DNA of 64,000 bases from Tetradesmus obliquus (GCA_030272155.1 CP126191.1:2564501-2628500); one strand, 5' to 3'. Numbered from the stretch's first letter, positions 48,509-61,038 are shown. The notes: a model not told the origin generated them from the letters alone. Numbers and translations: made by a program.

Positions 48509-51500
48509 ACAGTGTACCTGAAGCCAGCGCTGCTGCAGTCTACAGTGCCGACATGTTCAAAGTGGTGCCCTGTGGCGACAATGCATACAGCAATGGCCTG
48601 GATGGAGCTACATCCTGCCGTGCGTGCCCTACTGGATTCAAAACAGATCCCATGGATGAGATTGCCTCTCACACTTCTGTAGCGGTGTGCAAGGCACCTC
48701 CAGGGTTCTACATCGGCGGAGAAAGTGTGATGCCCTGCCCGGCGGGCTCTTTTTCTTCAAACTACACTCTGCTAAGGGACTGCACAGATTGCGAAGAGGT
48801 GTTTGGCCCGGGGGTGACAACACAGGCCGAGGGCGCCAACTCATCGGCTGCTTGCAACGTGTTAGAGCCTGGCAGGGCGTTCGTGCAGCGCAGCAAGGTT
48901 GTCACTGATGAGAATGACAGTGATGCGGCTGGCGGCATTCGCATCGTTGCCCTGGATGCTGGCATCACTACGAAGGCCTGCCCGCAGTCTTTCTTCTGGT
49001 GAGGGAGCTGGCATCTAGCAGATATTTTTCAAGTATGCAGCTGTCTTGTGATGTAGCTGGAGTGCACATCATGTTTCATGTTTTCTGTCACAGTGCATGT
49101 GCATGCAGCTGTCCTGTGATGCAGCTGGAGTGCACATCAAGTTTGTCGCGGAGTAATCACAGCCTTGAGCGCGCCGTGATACGGCCTGTGTGGTGTAGAT
49201 AGACGCATCAGCAGCAGCCACACACATGTAGCATTACGGCTAGTGTATGTGCACACACCAACACTTATCAATGCACTCCCACTGCCTTGTGCTTCTACTT
49301 GCAAGGTTATGACAATTGCCATGATGCGAATGCATTCCCACTGCTTTGTGCTTCTACTTGCAAGGTTGAGTTCTGTGTCGCGACGCAAACGCACCCACTG
49401 CTTTGTGATTCTGCTTGCGTGCAGTCCTGGAGGCACCACCCCTCCCACCCGCTGCTACCGTGGCATGATGACAGAGGGGGAGGGAGCAGTCAATGAGCAG
49501 CAGTGCGTGGCCCCGCCAGGCTGGTTCCTGCCGGCTGAAGCAAGCCAGGACGTGCAGGAGTGCCCTAGCGGCACATACAAGGAGGTGAGGGTGCTGCCGC
49601 TGCTGCTGTGCATCTGCTGCTGCGGGTAGAGGGTGTGGAGCCCAGGGGCGCCGCCCCTGGCCACACACGCCTTCCTGGCCTTGACTCACCCAGGAGCTGC
49701 AGAGCTGCCTGGGTAGTCACTCACTCACTCACTCACTGCTGCTGCTGCAGCTTTGTGTAGTTGCGTATGACTGTCAAGCAGCAACCTATGACAGGTTTCA
49801 ATTCCAGCCACATCTCAAGTGCTCACCTCTGGCTCTCACAAGTACGCCACCCTGCTGCCACTTCCATTGCCTTTTCCGCCTGTGCAGGGCTGGGACAGGG
49901 CAGCCAGCTGCACCCCATGTGGCAGTGGCCCCTGGCTATCAGAGCAATCTGAGGCCTTAGACATCCTGGATCCTGATACCAGCCTCACCATTGCAGTGAA
50001 CTACACGCGCGGCTCGACTCTGTCTTGCTACACCCAGCCGGGCATGGGTGTCATAACAGTTAATAACACGCTGACGGCTGTCATTTGCCCCGTCGACTTC
50101 TATGGGGCAGCCACGCAGCGCAACGGACTGCTGGTAAACCCCTGCCTGCAGTGCCCTACTGGCACTGTGACAGCAGGTGATGAGCGTGCGAAGCAGTACA
50201 ACAATGCAGCTGGAGACAGTGTGGCTATTGCTGAAGGGGGATACTATAGTGTTGCATCCTGCGTCACACCTCCAGGTGAGATCTGCGTGACAAATTTGCA
50301 AAAGTTACATGTTTATGTCTGTGACAGTTCAAGCGTCGGTGTTTGGCAAACAGTTAGCACTCCTCATCCTAATGCAGTCGCTGTTGCCAAGTAGCTGTAA
50401 GCACCTACAGCCGGGTAAACTCATGCAGCAGCAGCGCCATTGCCGTTGCTGTTGTGCTTTCCTCTGTTGAGATGTGCAAGTGCCGGCAGCCCACTTTACT
50501 CAGTTTCTCCAAGTACCGCTGCACACGCCACACCCTGCGCCATGCCACAGCAGATTGCAGCACTGTTTCAATGCGTGTCCCACACCGCATGTAGCGGCAC
50601 TCCTGAGCATTGAAAGAGGAGATATTTCCAATAACATCGTAGCTGTGTGGTGCAGGCTGGGGCTATGATGGGGAGGAGGCCCAGGAGTGCCCTCAGGGCT
50701 ACTACAATGAGGGCGGCAACCTGCTGCCATGCAAGCAGTGAGTTGACTGGCTCAGATGCAGCTGGAACAACTGCTGCACCTAGGTCCTTTTGCTTTACTG
50801 ATCTTGTTGGAGCGACTGCGAGCTTTAGGACTTCGCACGACTGTGATGTGTCATGCTGAAATCTGCTGTGTGTACACTTGACCACCACTGTTTGCCTGTG
50901 CAGGTGTCCTTTCGGCCACACCACTGCAAGCTCTGGCGCCAGCAGCGCAGCCGACTGCTCACACTTCTCACCAGGCTATGGCCAGGGCCCTTCAGGAGCT
51001 ACAGCCCTCTGCCCTGATGGCACATACTCAACAGGCGACAAGCCAGCTAGCCAAGAGCCCTCATGCACACCTTGCCCTGAAGGCAGCACCACATTCGATG
51101 CTGGCGCAAAGTCCTTGCAGGAGTGCAGCAAGTGTGCGGCTGGCTACGGCCGTGCCTCGGAAACAGCAGCATGCACGCGCTGCGAATCTGGAACATATAA
51201 CCCAGAGGCAGGCAGGATGCTGACAGATAGCCGCTGCTTACGCTGCCCCGTCAACCGCGTGTGGGAGTATGATTGGCCCAGTGCTGGGGCCTCCACTGTG
51301 TTTGTGCCACAGGCTGTGAGCCGGCCGGGGGCCCAGAACCTTGCGGACTGTCTGACGGACTTCTCTCAGACCTTTGATGGGGCGTTCTTCTTGGATATGA
51401 AGGCTGGGCCTGAGGTGGCAGCACTGGAGCGACCCCAGGGTGATGGATTCAACTTGCAGGTGGGAGGGCCATCTGGCAGCTGCATGCATGCATGCAGCCA

Positions 51501-52451
51501 CAACCAATTACTGCTTTGTTTGGGCCTGCATGCATGCATGCATGCAGCCACAACATTCTCGGCTTTGTTTGAGCCTGACCCAGGGTGATGGATCAAGCCT
51601 GCAGGCGGGATCAGCAGCCTGCAGCTAAGCATAGGGCCAGCCTCTGTGGAGTGTCTGGTGACGAATGGCAAGGAGATCACATGTTGTGCCCACACTGCTG
51701 TGCTTTTGACAGCTGTGCAGTTGACAGCTGGCCCAGGCCTGAAACATCAACTCCATAAGCCACATGAAAGATGGTGGTGATGCCGCCATGCTTACACAGT
51801 GAACGCTCTGCTGCCGTCACACTCTGGTGATGTGCTGTAACTTGCTGCTGCTGCTGCTGCTGCCTGGCTCTGCTGCAGACGTGTGTGCAGCGTTGCGCAG
51901 ATGACGACAGCTGTGCCGCTGCAACCTTTGACTATGATGACTTTGGCTGTGTGCTGTGGAGGCCCGGCACAGCCTCACCAGGCGCTACTTATGTAGCACA
52001 AGGCGGCATCGCCTTCAAAACTTTCACATCTACTTATGTCGTCGCCAGCATTGGCAACGGGCATCACAGCAGCTTTGTCAGCAACACGGCAGCTGCTGCC
52101 AGTGCCGGCATTGGTGACAAAGGAAGTGCGGCAGGCGCGGCAAAAGCTGCTGGATTTGGGCCTGGGGTTTTTTCTTACACACCTGGATCTGCTTCCGCAG
52201 CATCATTTAGGCAAGGCAGTCTGAAAGCATTTGGCACTGCCAGCTTGACCGAGTGCTTAACGTCATGCACATACCAGAACATGTGTTCAGGCGTGATGTT
52301 TGGGCCTTACAATGAAACAACAGATGCGCTACAGGACATTGCAGGGGCCGCGGCCGGCACCAAATGCCAGTGGATTATGGGACAGTCGCGGCCTGGGGAC
52401 AGCAGGCGGACGCTAATCAAAACTAGGGACCCTGTCAGCCTGCCAAGCTAA
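47489..52451 (+). CDS. Secreted Cys-rich protein, ephrin-receptor-like repeats and PAN-like domains
   Basis: Probable extracellular or wall/adhesion protein; function unknown. Eight in-phase exons: 47489-47604, 47881-48020, 48281-48998, 49425-49584, 49888-50275, 50656-50737, 50904-51459, 51879-52451, giving 910 residues. The N-terminus has a clear signal peptide (AAAAFLLLFLADG). The body is a chain of CPxGxxS/T...C..C modules such as CPAGSFSSN, CPSGTYKE, CPQGYYNEGG, CPDGTYSTGD and CPEGSTTFDAGAKSLQEC, resembling GCC2/GCC3 (ephrin-receptor-like) repeats. The C-terminal ~190 residues contain two PAN/Apple-like units (CVQRCADDDSCAAATFDYDD and CLTSCTYQNMCSG). A poly-Ser run lies in exon 3. No transmembrane segment or kinase domain is visible. 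Intron 3 carries acceptor-tract echoes. Confidence 0.82.
49034..49424 (+). repeat. Intron repeats including acceptor-tract echoes
   Basis: A ~35-bp unit with TGATGTAGCTGGAGTGCACA is repeated near 49034 and 49103. Further on, CCCACTGCTTTGTGCTTCTA followed by CTTGCAAGGTT occurs near 49277, 49336 and (diverged, CTTGCGTGCAG) at the true acceptor ending 49424. The pyrimidine-rich 3' splice region itself is triplicated. Confidence 0.8.
51479..51556. repeat. TGCA-palindrome direct repeat in intron
   Basis: GCATGCATGCATGCAGCCACAAC-type sequence occurs twice about 47 bp apart, each a run of self-complementary TGCA. An echo of the exon 7 donor edge (CCAGGGTGATGGAT, then CTGCAGGCGGG) follows at 51579-51612. 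Confidence 0.75.
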
Positions 52452-54767
52452 GCCAGAGTTGTTTAAAGGCGTTGGCAGGTTCTGGCGGTGGTTCAGGATC
52501 TGTGTTGAGCAATGCATGGCATGGGGGTGATGGTAGATGTTTTTACATAGGTGCTTGGGAGGGTTCAAAGACTGTTAGCTTGTGTGGAAGTGGCTTGCCA
52601 TGCAAGCAGCTAGCTGTCATTCATGATGACACGCATGCACGGCAGCTTCTTGCTGGCTGTCTGCATGCAGGGTGCTGTGCTGTTGTTGGAGTCTCCGTTG
52701 TCTTCCATTGTACGAGGAGCAAATAAAGTTCATCGTCGTCTGCATGGCTTGATATCGTGTCTAACAATTGCCTGCATGTCAGGTTGCAGGTGCTTGGCGC
52801 AGTTTGCGTGCATGTGCATTGACAGGCAGCAGTGATGTATGTTGCTTTTGGGGTTCGACAGTGCAATGCCTACACACTCTTAGGGTGCAGCTGCACCAGC
52901 AATGCATGTGCTTTTACAGTTCCAGTACGGTTCGTGGCTTGGAAGGCTGGGAACACAGAACACGTGGCTGACGGGCGCACAGCAGCAGTGCATTGGATGG
53001 CAGTACTGCCATCAGTAGTGGTGTAGAGCATTGCGTTTGCTTCCGGAATGTTGAGGGATATTCGTTCCATGTTTTGATGCTGCAATGCAGTACTGCATGT
53101 TTGTTTTGCACCAGTTTGCGGACTGTTTGCTTTAGTGGGTATCTGGACCCAAGGACCGTTTGTGGTGTGCGACATCACATTGTGTGCATGTCGCTTGGGC
53201 ATACTGACCATTTGCAGTTGAGCACTGTTGGGTCGATCACCGGAGGATCTGCAGGACTGTTGATGCTCTGAAAGCTGCACCCGGCATGGCATGATACACA
53301 TGCGGGTGCCAGCAGCTGCCAGTGACTTAGTTGTTTGTTAAGAGGAGGAGCAGCAGCAGTTTGTTTCAAAATCACGGGCAGCCTTGACTTGCTGCTGTCC
53401 AGTGCCCATACTTTGGCTGCAAGGAAGCACCCAAATGTGATTACGCATGGAGTGTGCGAGACTTGTTACATAGCCGTGTGGCTTGTCTTCAGTCACGCAG
53501 CTTAGCGTGCTGTGCCGCTGGCTCAGCCTGGTTCCTGCCTTGACTGCGTGGTGTACTGGATTTACAGGGCGAGTCTTTGTCATATCTTGCCGCATTTCCA
53601 GCAGCATGTCTTTGGGCATAACTTGGGGCATATCTTGGGGCATACTTTGGGGCAGATCTCTTGGCATACCTTAGGCAACCGCAGCTGCTAGCCTTGCATC
53701 AGCAGATGGCTTGTATTAGGTCGGCGCAGACAGACACCTGCACATTGCCGCGGCTGTGCAGCAGGCATGTTACCCTGAGGTTGCAGCAGCAGTTCTTGTC
53801 TTAGCGTTTGCTTTCTCTGCTACCTTTTAGGTGTTTTGTGTCCCAAGGGACCCAGTGGTCCTGAGCAGATGCATATCAGCACTAAGCCCAACGGCAAACG
53901 CATGCATGCGCACCCTGGACTATCATTTGTTTTTGTGTGGCCTGGGCCAACCAGGTGATGAAGCGGCAGTGCTGTTGTATTGCTGTTGTGGACAGCGTAC
54001 ATTGGCAAGAAAGGCTCAGATGCTTGCTTGGACCCTCCCACGTCTTGTGGAACGCTGCACCTGTTGTTCAGGGCTGCAACTACGCAGCTGCAACGCAGAT
54101 GCAGCGTGTTTGGGCTGTGCAGGGGTGGACTCAGTCGCTTGTGTCGCTGCTGCTAGCTAGTGTTGTCCTCACTCTTGTTCGTTTTTGCGGCATTTGCTGA
54201 ACTTGGCAATAAACAGTTAGTGTTGCATTCCTTCACCAAAATGCAACAAGGGACAAATGACCACTGCTGGGAATTTATATTTTCAGGTCTTAGTAGGATG
54301 CTCATGGGAGCAAAGGTTGTTGGACAGTGCAGTTGAGCAAACTTGGAGCATGCAGTGCAGCACTGTTTCTTTGCTTGTGAGCCGCTTGCGCTGGCAGCCA
54401 GTGCTGCAGAATGCGATGCTGGCAGAGTCAGGGTGATTGCCGCTCAACGATTTTGACGCCGTATGTCATGATGCTCTTAGTGAATTGGCAGCACGCTTTT
54501 GTGAATACTGCCTTTGCGCATATGCACGATGCATGGTGCCACTGCAGTTTGCAGCACCGTATCGAAACCAGCAGGCTGTTTTTCTTTTGAGCAGCACCAC
54601 CACAGTGTTATCGTCTGTGCAGTTGCCCATATAATCGTCCCAAAAGGGCGCAGTTCAATTGTCAGCAGTTCTGTTACTTGGGTGCAACCACTACAATAAC
54701 TATGATACGGTAATAGGCACATGAGTGGTACGCCTTTTGCTTCATGCGCGAATCTCTCCCAGGCTTT
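52452..54767. other. Intergenic, no gene seen
   Basis: 3' flank of the Cys-rich gene (an AATAAA occurs at 52723-52728) and 2 kb of sequence without a supportable coding region. A degenerate 12-bp tandem repeat around CTTGGGGCATA lies at about 53609-53671. On the minus strand it reads as MPQD-type peptide repeats, which I do not consider a gene. Confidence 0.5.
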
Positions 54768-54906
54768 TCAGGCGTCTGACTCGCTGGTGCTGTCACAGCT
54801 GCCCCAGAGGCTAGGCAGCACAGCAGCCCTGTCAGCCGCACTGCACAGCTGCACCCGCAGCCGCTGCACGGCTGCCTGCGCCGCCTGCTGCTCCTGCTGC
54901 AGGCAC
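54768..54906 (-). pseudogene. Partial copy of the NEK-like kinase 3' coding end
   Basis: These 139 bases match 58921-59059 without gaps and with about five differences. The frame is kept from an EQQ-AQAAVQRLRVQLC block through STSESDA and the TGA. The match stops exactly at the stop codon side and, at the other side, at CTGCAGGCAC. There is no kinase domain nearby, so this is a duplicated fragment or possibly an orphan alternative last exon. Confidence 0.8.
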
Positions 54907-55941
54907 CACGGCTGTGTACAGAGCCCACAAACACAAGCAGAGGCTGCATGGTTCGGTCCTGCAGTTGGCCTCCTGTAACTTCCAAAGCAGGCAACACAAT
55001 CTGCAGGTAACACAATGCAACATGATGCGTATTGGTTGAAGGCCCTAGGAACCCCGCCACCGTGGCTGCTTGAACCTCAGATGTTCAGATGTGCAGCAAT
55101 CGCAGGGCGCACAGCTCCTGCCCGCATTAACAACCGTTCATGATTCATGCTGTACTACCCGCAGTTGTGACGCTGCAGTGTTGATGCTGGGCTGGCGCTG
55201 CGTCATGTGCAGCAGCTTGTTGTAAACAACAACCAATAAACTAGTAGTAAGCAGCAGCCATGTTCAGCTGCCGCAATGGTGCTGCTGCAGGCCGCTCAAG
55301 GCCTTCAGCACTGCTGCGTATGTCCATGCTGGGCAGCATCAAGTGCAGCTTTGTCAAATGCAATGCAAGGCTGTGCATTATTGAAAAGGGGCTTGGTGTA
55401 AACAAAACAATCGCCGTTAGGAGCAGTGCCCCTTTCGCCACTGTAATCACAGTGCGGCGCAGGGCCAATGGCATGCATTGGCCGCTCCTGTTCTTCTAGT
55501 GAATCTGGAGTCACAGCATGAGCATATGGCTAGCCTGCAGCAGCTGGTAAGCTTCGCCGCTATGGGCAGCATGCCAGCACTGCCACAACAGCATGCCTGC
55601 ACTGCTGTTTGGTTTCAGCGTGCTGTGAGTGGTCTGTGATGCTTGCCCACACAATAGCGCAGACGAATCTGCAGGTTGGCTTGCCAGACTGACAAGACAT
55701 GCATCCCATCCCTTCCACAAGCACAGACAACACATCGTGGCGGCACAGCATACTTTTGAATTGCAGCCTTTTCAAGATGCATGCAACATATGCGGGCTGC
55801 AACGGCTTCTTCCAGTGCTTGTGTGGTGGGATCCGATGTCACACAAAAGTAACCACTCTAATGACATAAGAGCCTCACATAATCTCATCATACTTCGGTG
55901 TGTCCCAGCTATACCTCTTGCTGCCTCCCTATGTGTGCGCC
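54907..55941. other. Intergenic, 3' flank of the beta-propeller gene
   Basis: No conserved open frame. The stretch should include the 3' UTR of the minus-strand gene ending at 55942, whose stop codon overlaps a TGTAA (55942-55946 read on the minus strand). Confidence 0.5.
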
Positions 55942-58217
55942 TTACAACGCGGCGATTGTTATGTTGCCGCCAGCAGCAGCATCCAGATACGCCAAATACA
56001 GCTTGCCGTTACCCGCCACTTGGACCTCGAAGGAAGATTCAACACCTGGAGGATCAATCACAGCAGCACCCACTGCAGTAGGCATGCCCCCCACTCCAAC
56101 CCAGGGCTGATTAGCTCTGGCTGGCAGGGAGAGGCTATACACATTCAGCTCATCATACTGATTGCATACCAGATACAGCGCCTTGCGCGTGGCAACCAGC
56201 CGTGTGCGCACCCACAGGTTTCCGTTAGACCCTGGCCTTTGCTTGGCGATGCCGCAGCTGGGCATGTTGCTGCTTGCTACTGGCGCCCATGCGCCTCCTC
56301 GCGGCGCTGCCACAACGGTCTTGCCGCGAGCGTCGCCGTACGCTGAATCCCCGCTGTATGCGACGTAGGGCTCGGCGGCTGAGCCAGCCATGGCGATGTT
56401 TGTGTACATGTTTGGGCTGAATGTCACACTCTCGGAAGCATTTGCAATGCTGGTCCATGCAGAGCCTTGCTGGCGCAGCACGGGGCCCTGCTGTCCCGGG
56501 GGTAGCTTCAGTGCGTCACCCTCCCACTTGTACATTACGAAGGGCGCATATGGTGCTGCGCAGCACGGCAGACAGCAGCAGTTGCGCGTCGTTGTGTTGG
56601 AATTGAACGAGCTGATGCAGGACGGACATGCTAGCATGCCAGCAAGTCATCTGCAGCTGCTGCAGGGCTGCTGCAGCCCTCACCTACTGCCGCAGCGCAT
56701 GCTGGCATTGCATGGCCAAGCGCATTCCACCTCATGGCCATGTCCAACACCATGGTTTGCATGTTGTGTGGACAGAATGCAGCCATGCAGCCATGCTGGC
56801 ATCTGCAATCGCCGCCTGTGTTAGAGAGGCGTTGCATACTGTGCATGGTAAGCTGAGGACACCCACCACATGCACCACACAGCCACACCATGGCGCTGCA
56901 TGCAAGTCTGGCTCTACACACAATGACCCTGGAAACAACGAATGCGTAGCTATTCTATAGCGCAGGGCCTGCAGCCGCTTTGCTCACCGGAGGGGCCCAG
57001 AGCCAGCTCAAGGCTGAACTTGACACTAGCCGGCCCTTGAAACTGGCGCACAGTCGCCCACTTGCCGCCCCCTAGCCGCTTGACGTAGGCAGTGGTTTTG
57101 TCGGACGACCTGTAGTCGTCGTTCATGACGTAGTTTGTGTACGCCACGTACGGCTGGCCTGCACCGCTCACAGCAAACTTTGGAGCGGCAGTGCAGCCTA
57201 GGCCGCAGTCTGATTTGCCGGATGTGATGGACTCGGAGCTGACAGCTGCCCATGTGCCTGCGATGTTGCCTGCCCTCCTTGCACGAGGGGAGCTGGCCTT
57301 CAAGGAATACCTGAACACTTTGATGTCACCAGAAGTACTGTTCAGCCAGGCAAGCCAGGGTGTGTCCTGTGTGGCACACGTGGCAGAGCATGAGCAGGCG
57401 TCAGCTCAAAGTCAGCAACAGCTGTCAGAAGCCCCAAGGCTGGTGGCAGTCGCTCGCTGCTGCAGTAATTGCTGCTGGTTGCTGGCACATGCTTTCGTGG
57501 GCTTGGCATTGTGATGCAAACACCAGCGTTGCTGTTGTGCAGTCACTGCAGCTGCACTGCAGGTACGGTACCTGTGCTTCCATGCAAGGCCATATGGCAC
57601 ACATTAAACCGCACACAACGTCATCACGGTGATCGACGCAGCATCGCGAAGCGTGCATTGGTTAGTGGCCAGTGCTTGCAGCGTTGCCAGCCTGGCAGGT
57701 GCTGTACATGTACTGCCATGGTGCAGTAACACTGCTGTCTGTGGCACATAAAGCACACGCTGCCATTGCCATCGTGTCGTGCAAACTAGGCCTGCGACTG
57801 ACCTTTTGATCGATCACCAAATTGGGGTTCGTGAAGGCGTTGTCGCTCGGCAGCCCATTGGACACTTTGCCAGGCACTGCCACCCCTGCTGGCCACCCCA
57901 CCTGCGGACTTGCAGGGTCATTGTCGATTCGCCAGCAGCCAACCCTGCGAATGCTACCCATGGCTTGTTGGTTTTATCTACTGCCAGGAGAATGCTTGGC
58001 CTTTCAATCCGTAGGGTCCATCAATGCATCCGGAGCGAATCACCCCTGCAGGTCCAAGCCGGTCCCACTTAGGGTTGGCACTGCCAGACGCAGCGGTAGA
58101 AGCCTCCATCGTTCCTGTGAGATCAACTTCTCCGCTGGATGCTGCTGGTGTGCTGCTGCTGGCTGATGGTGGCAGCCATTGCAGGAGCAGCAGACCCAAA
58201 AGCAGCACAAGCTGCAC
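55942..58217 (-). CDS. Secreted beta-propeller-like protein, frame-disrupted
   Basis: Probably extracellular and of unknown role. Exon 58217-57803 begins with a strong signal peptide (MQLVLLLGLLLLQWLPPSAS). Exons 57366-56988 and 56555-55942 follow in phase, with standard donors and acceptors. The mature part is built from repeated blade-like units with a Pro-(Trp/Tyr)-(Val/Leu)-Ala-(Tyr/Phe/Trp) core: KPWVAFAG, TPWLAWLNS, QPYVAYTNY, EPYVAYSGD, QPWVGVGG and LYLAYLD. The two downstream exons are intact. In the first exon the signal-peptide frame, the LAVDKTNKPWVAF frame and the FTNPNLVIDQK frame are three different frames within 58030-57803. Either there are small indels (real or assembly errors) or unusual splicing. 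I cannot tell an expressed gene from a young pseudogene. Confidence 0.6.
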
Positions 58218-58920
58218 AGGGTACTTGTTCTTTCTGGGTGATTAGTATTGGTAGTTAAGTATAATCAATTTTCAACTCGACTAAATCGGAATTGCCCACG
58301 CTTCACTGAAGTTGCAGTCGTGGGTACCCAGCACAGAACTTCACCCTGCAGCGAATCACAACGACAGCAGAGAATGAAATCGAGCTTAAGATAGGTAGCA
58401 TGCTAGGGGTCTGGTGACATAGTAGCATTTGTTGCCCCTTGTTGTGCGGCGGGGACAAGTTGTCCCGGAAATGACAGTACAGCAACAGGACAACAATATA
58501 AATCTGTCTGATCAAGCCAAGCGCAGCTGTGGAGGCTGCTGTCACAAGTATCTCAGATACTGCGGCTGCAGCTGTTGGTAGCTAGCTGGCTCTGCGGAAG
58601 TGCTTGCTGCCAGAGCTCTGTGTATGTGCTTGCGCTGTGACATGAACAGCAGCGTTTCTGGCCAAGCACGGTATATCATGCAGGTTGCCAAGTGCCACTT
58701 CATGAATCAGCAACACAAGGTACAAATCAATCCGCTCTGCCGCAGAGTGGCCCAACCCAATTCTGCCGCAGAATGTGTTGAACACAGTAATATGGCAGGA
58801 CAGTATGCGATGCGCCCGTCAATTCATGATAAACATCCTTTTGTCCAAATCACGATGCCTCAGAAGTGCGCCGGTTGCATGCAGCATGCCCTGGCTAGGG
58901 TTATAGAGTCGCATCATTTG
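58218..58920. other. Intergenic, no gene seen
   Basis: Upstream region of the beta-propeller gene and 3' flank of the NEK-like kinase. It is relatively AT-rich near 58230-58300. No conserved open frame. Confidence 0.5.
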
Positions 58921-59262
58921 TCAGGCGTCTGACTCGCTGGTGCTGTCACAGCTGCCCCAGGGGCTAGGCAGCACAGCAGCCCTGTCAGCCGCACTGCACA
59001 GCTGCACCCGAAGCCGCTGCACAGCTGCCTGCGTTGCCTGCTGCTCCTGCTGCAGGCACGGCTGCTGTGTGGCATCATCTTTTTCTGCTGCTGCTGCTGC
59101 TGATGCAGCTTCAGCTATGGCCACTGGGTAGTCAGGTGATGTCACGCTTGCAGGGCACTCGCTGTTGGCAGCAACACCTTCAACACAGCCTGTTTGGACA
59201 CCTGCGTCTGCTGCTGGCATCATGGGTTGAGGTGCTGCTGCTGGCTGCAGATCATCAGGCAA

Positions 59263-59295
<33 letters not shown>

Positions 59296-59480
59296 TGCTG
59301 CCAGTGCAGCCGCTGGCAGGCATTCAACTGCTGCAGGCGGCGGCTGAGTCACCAGGCTGCTGCCAGCTGGCCCGCTGCTGCATGTTCCACCATGCACTGC
59401 ATGATGGCTGCTGACAAGGCAGCTTGGCGAGCTACCGCTATGAGGCAGCTGTGTACATGCAGCTGCTTGGTGTCCAGCCA

Positions 59481-59529
<49 letters not shown>

Positions 59530-60993
59530 GCGGTGCTGCTGGTGGTGATGATTGGGAGAGTATGCGTAGCTGCTGAAAGCACACGCGCTGCTCGCCAGGC
59601 TGCTGCTGCTGTCAGGTGCGCCAGCAACTTCACAGTGGAGTTCACAGCTGGGCCTGCCAGACATCACTGTGAACTCGTGTGCGAAGTTTGATGTAAAAGA
59701 CAGACCACGCGGAGTGGTGCGTGTCTCGCTGCGCTCTGTGATGGTGCTGAGACTGGATGGCTCCGCATGCAGCTGCTGCTGCGCTGTGTAGCGCTCTGCC
59801 AGCATGTGCATGTGCTGCAGCTGCTGCGCCGCAAGCTGCTGCTGCTGCTGCTGCTGCTGCTGCACAGAGGTGAGGGTTTGTGGTGCTATGCTGGAACTGG
59901 CTTCAGCAGCACTGCTGCTGCTGTGCAGTGCAGCTGGCTTGCACTGTACTGGGGTTGGGACTTCAATGCTGCCGACGCCGCCACCGCTGCTGCTGCTGCT
60001 GCTGCCGCCGCTGCTGCTGCTGCCGGCCGTAGTGAGCCCTGCTGCCTGCAACATCAGAGACCAGCGCGTGACTCCCTGCTGCCTGCTGCTGCTGCTGCCA
60101 CTACCACTGCTGCCGCTGCCGTCGCCGCTACCGCTGCATGTTCGAGCAGCAGCTGCAGCTGCTGGTGCCACACTACGCTCTGCAACAGTTGTGCTGAGCA
60201 CTGCATTGCTGCTGCTGTTGCTCTGCCTGCTGCCGCCTCCGCTGCTCTCATACACGGCTTGCATTGCCGCACTGCTGCTGTCTAAACTGCTCATTGAAGC
60301 GCTCACATTGCTCACTGCCGTGCTCAAGTTGCTGCTGAGAACAGTGCTCAGGGTGTGCCGCAGCGGCGGCAGCAGCCGAAGCTCACTGAGGGTTGGGAAG
60401 TCGCGCGTGCTGCGCTGGAGCGGCTGCTGCTGTTCTTGCTGCTGCTGCTGCTGCTGCTGCTGCGGTGGCGGCGGCGGCGCCTGGTGCAGCAGTCGTGCCA
60501 TTGTGGGGTTTGCATCTGCTGGTAGTGTTGCTGCTGCTGGAGCTGCTGTTGCTGCTGCTGCTGCAGATGCAGCTGGCTGGTGTAGCAGGCCTTTGGTGCT
60601 GACCTTCTTCTGCTTGGCATGTTGCGGCTCATGCTGCATCACCAGCTTCTGCATGCGCTTGCGCAGCCACTTGATCACTCCGCCCTTCTTGTCCTTCGTC
60701 TGTGCTGCATGCTGCACGCGCTTTATAAACTGCTGCTGCTGCTGCTGCTGCTGCTGTTCTGTGCTGATCTGTTGGACAGACAGCTCCCTAGTGAATTCCC
60801 GAGCAGCACGGTAGCTGGCACGCCTGCTTGCCTGCAAGCTGCTGCCTGCGTCACTCAGCAGCAGCCCAGCAGAGCAGCTGCTGCCTGCAACGCTGCTGTT
60901 GCTGCCACCCCTGCTTCCAGGGCCACCACAGCCTCCGCCTCCACTGCCAGCTGAGCTCAACAAATGCTCCGCTTGCTGCCCTGTACCTGCTAG

Positions 60994-61038
<45 letters not shown>

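Noticed and set aside
53500..53667. Minus-strand gene encoding MPQD repeats
   Set aside because: The repeats come from a degenerate 12-bp tandem DNA repeat with no upstream or downstream coding support.
57840..57930. 16-nt micro-intron to repair the beta-propeller frame
   Set aside because: GT and AG can be drawn, but such an intron is too short to splice and would not produce the frame that fits the next exon.
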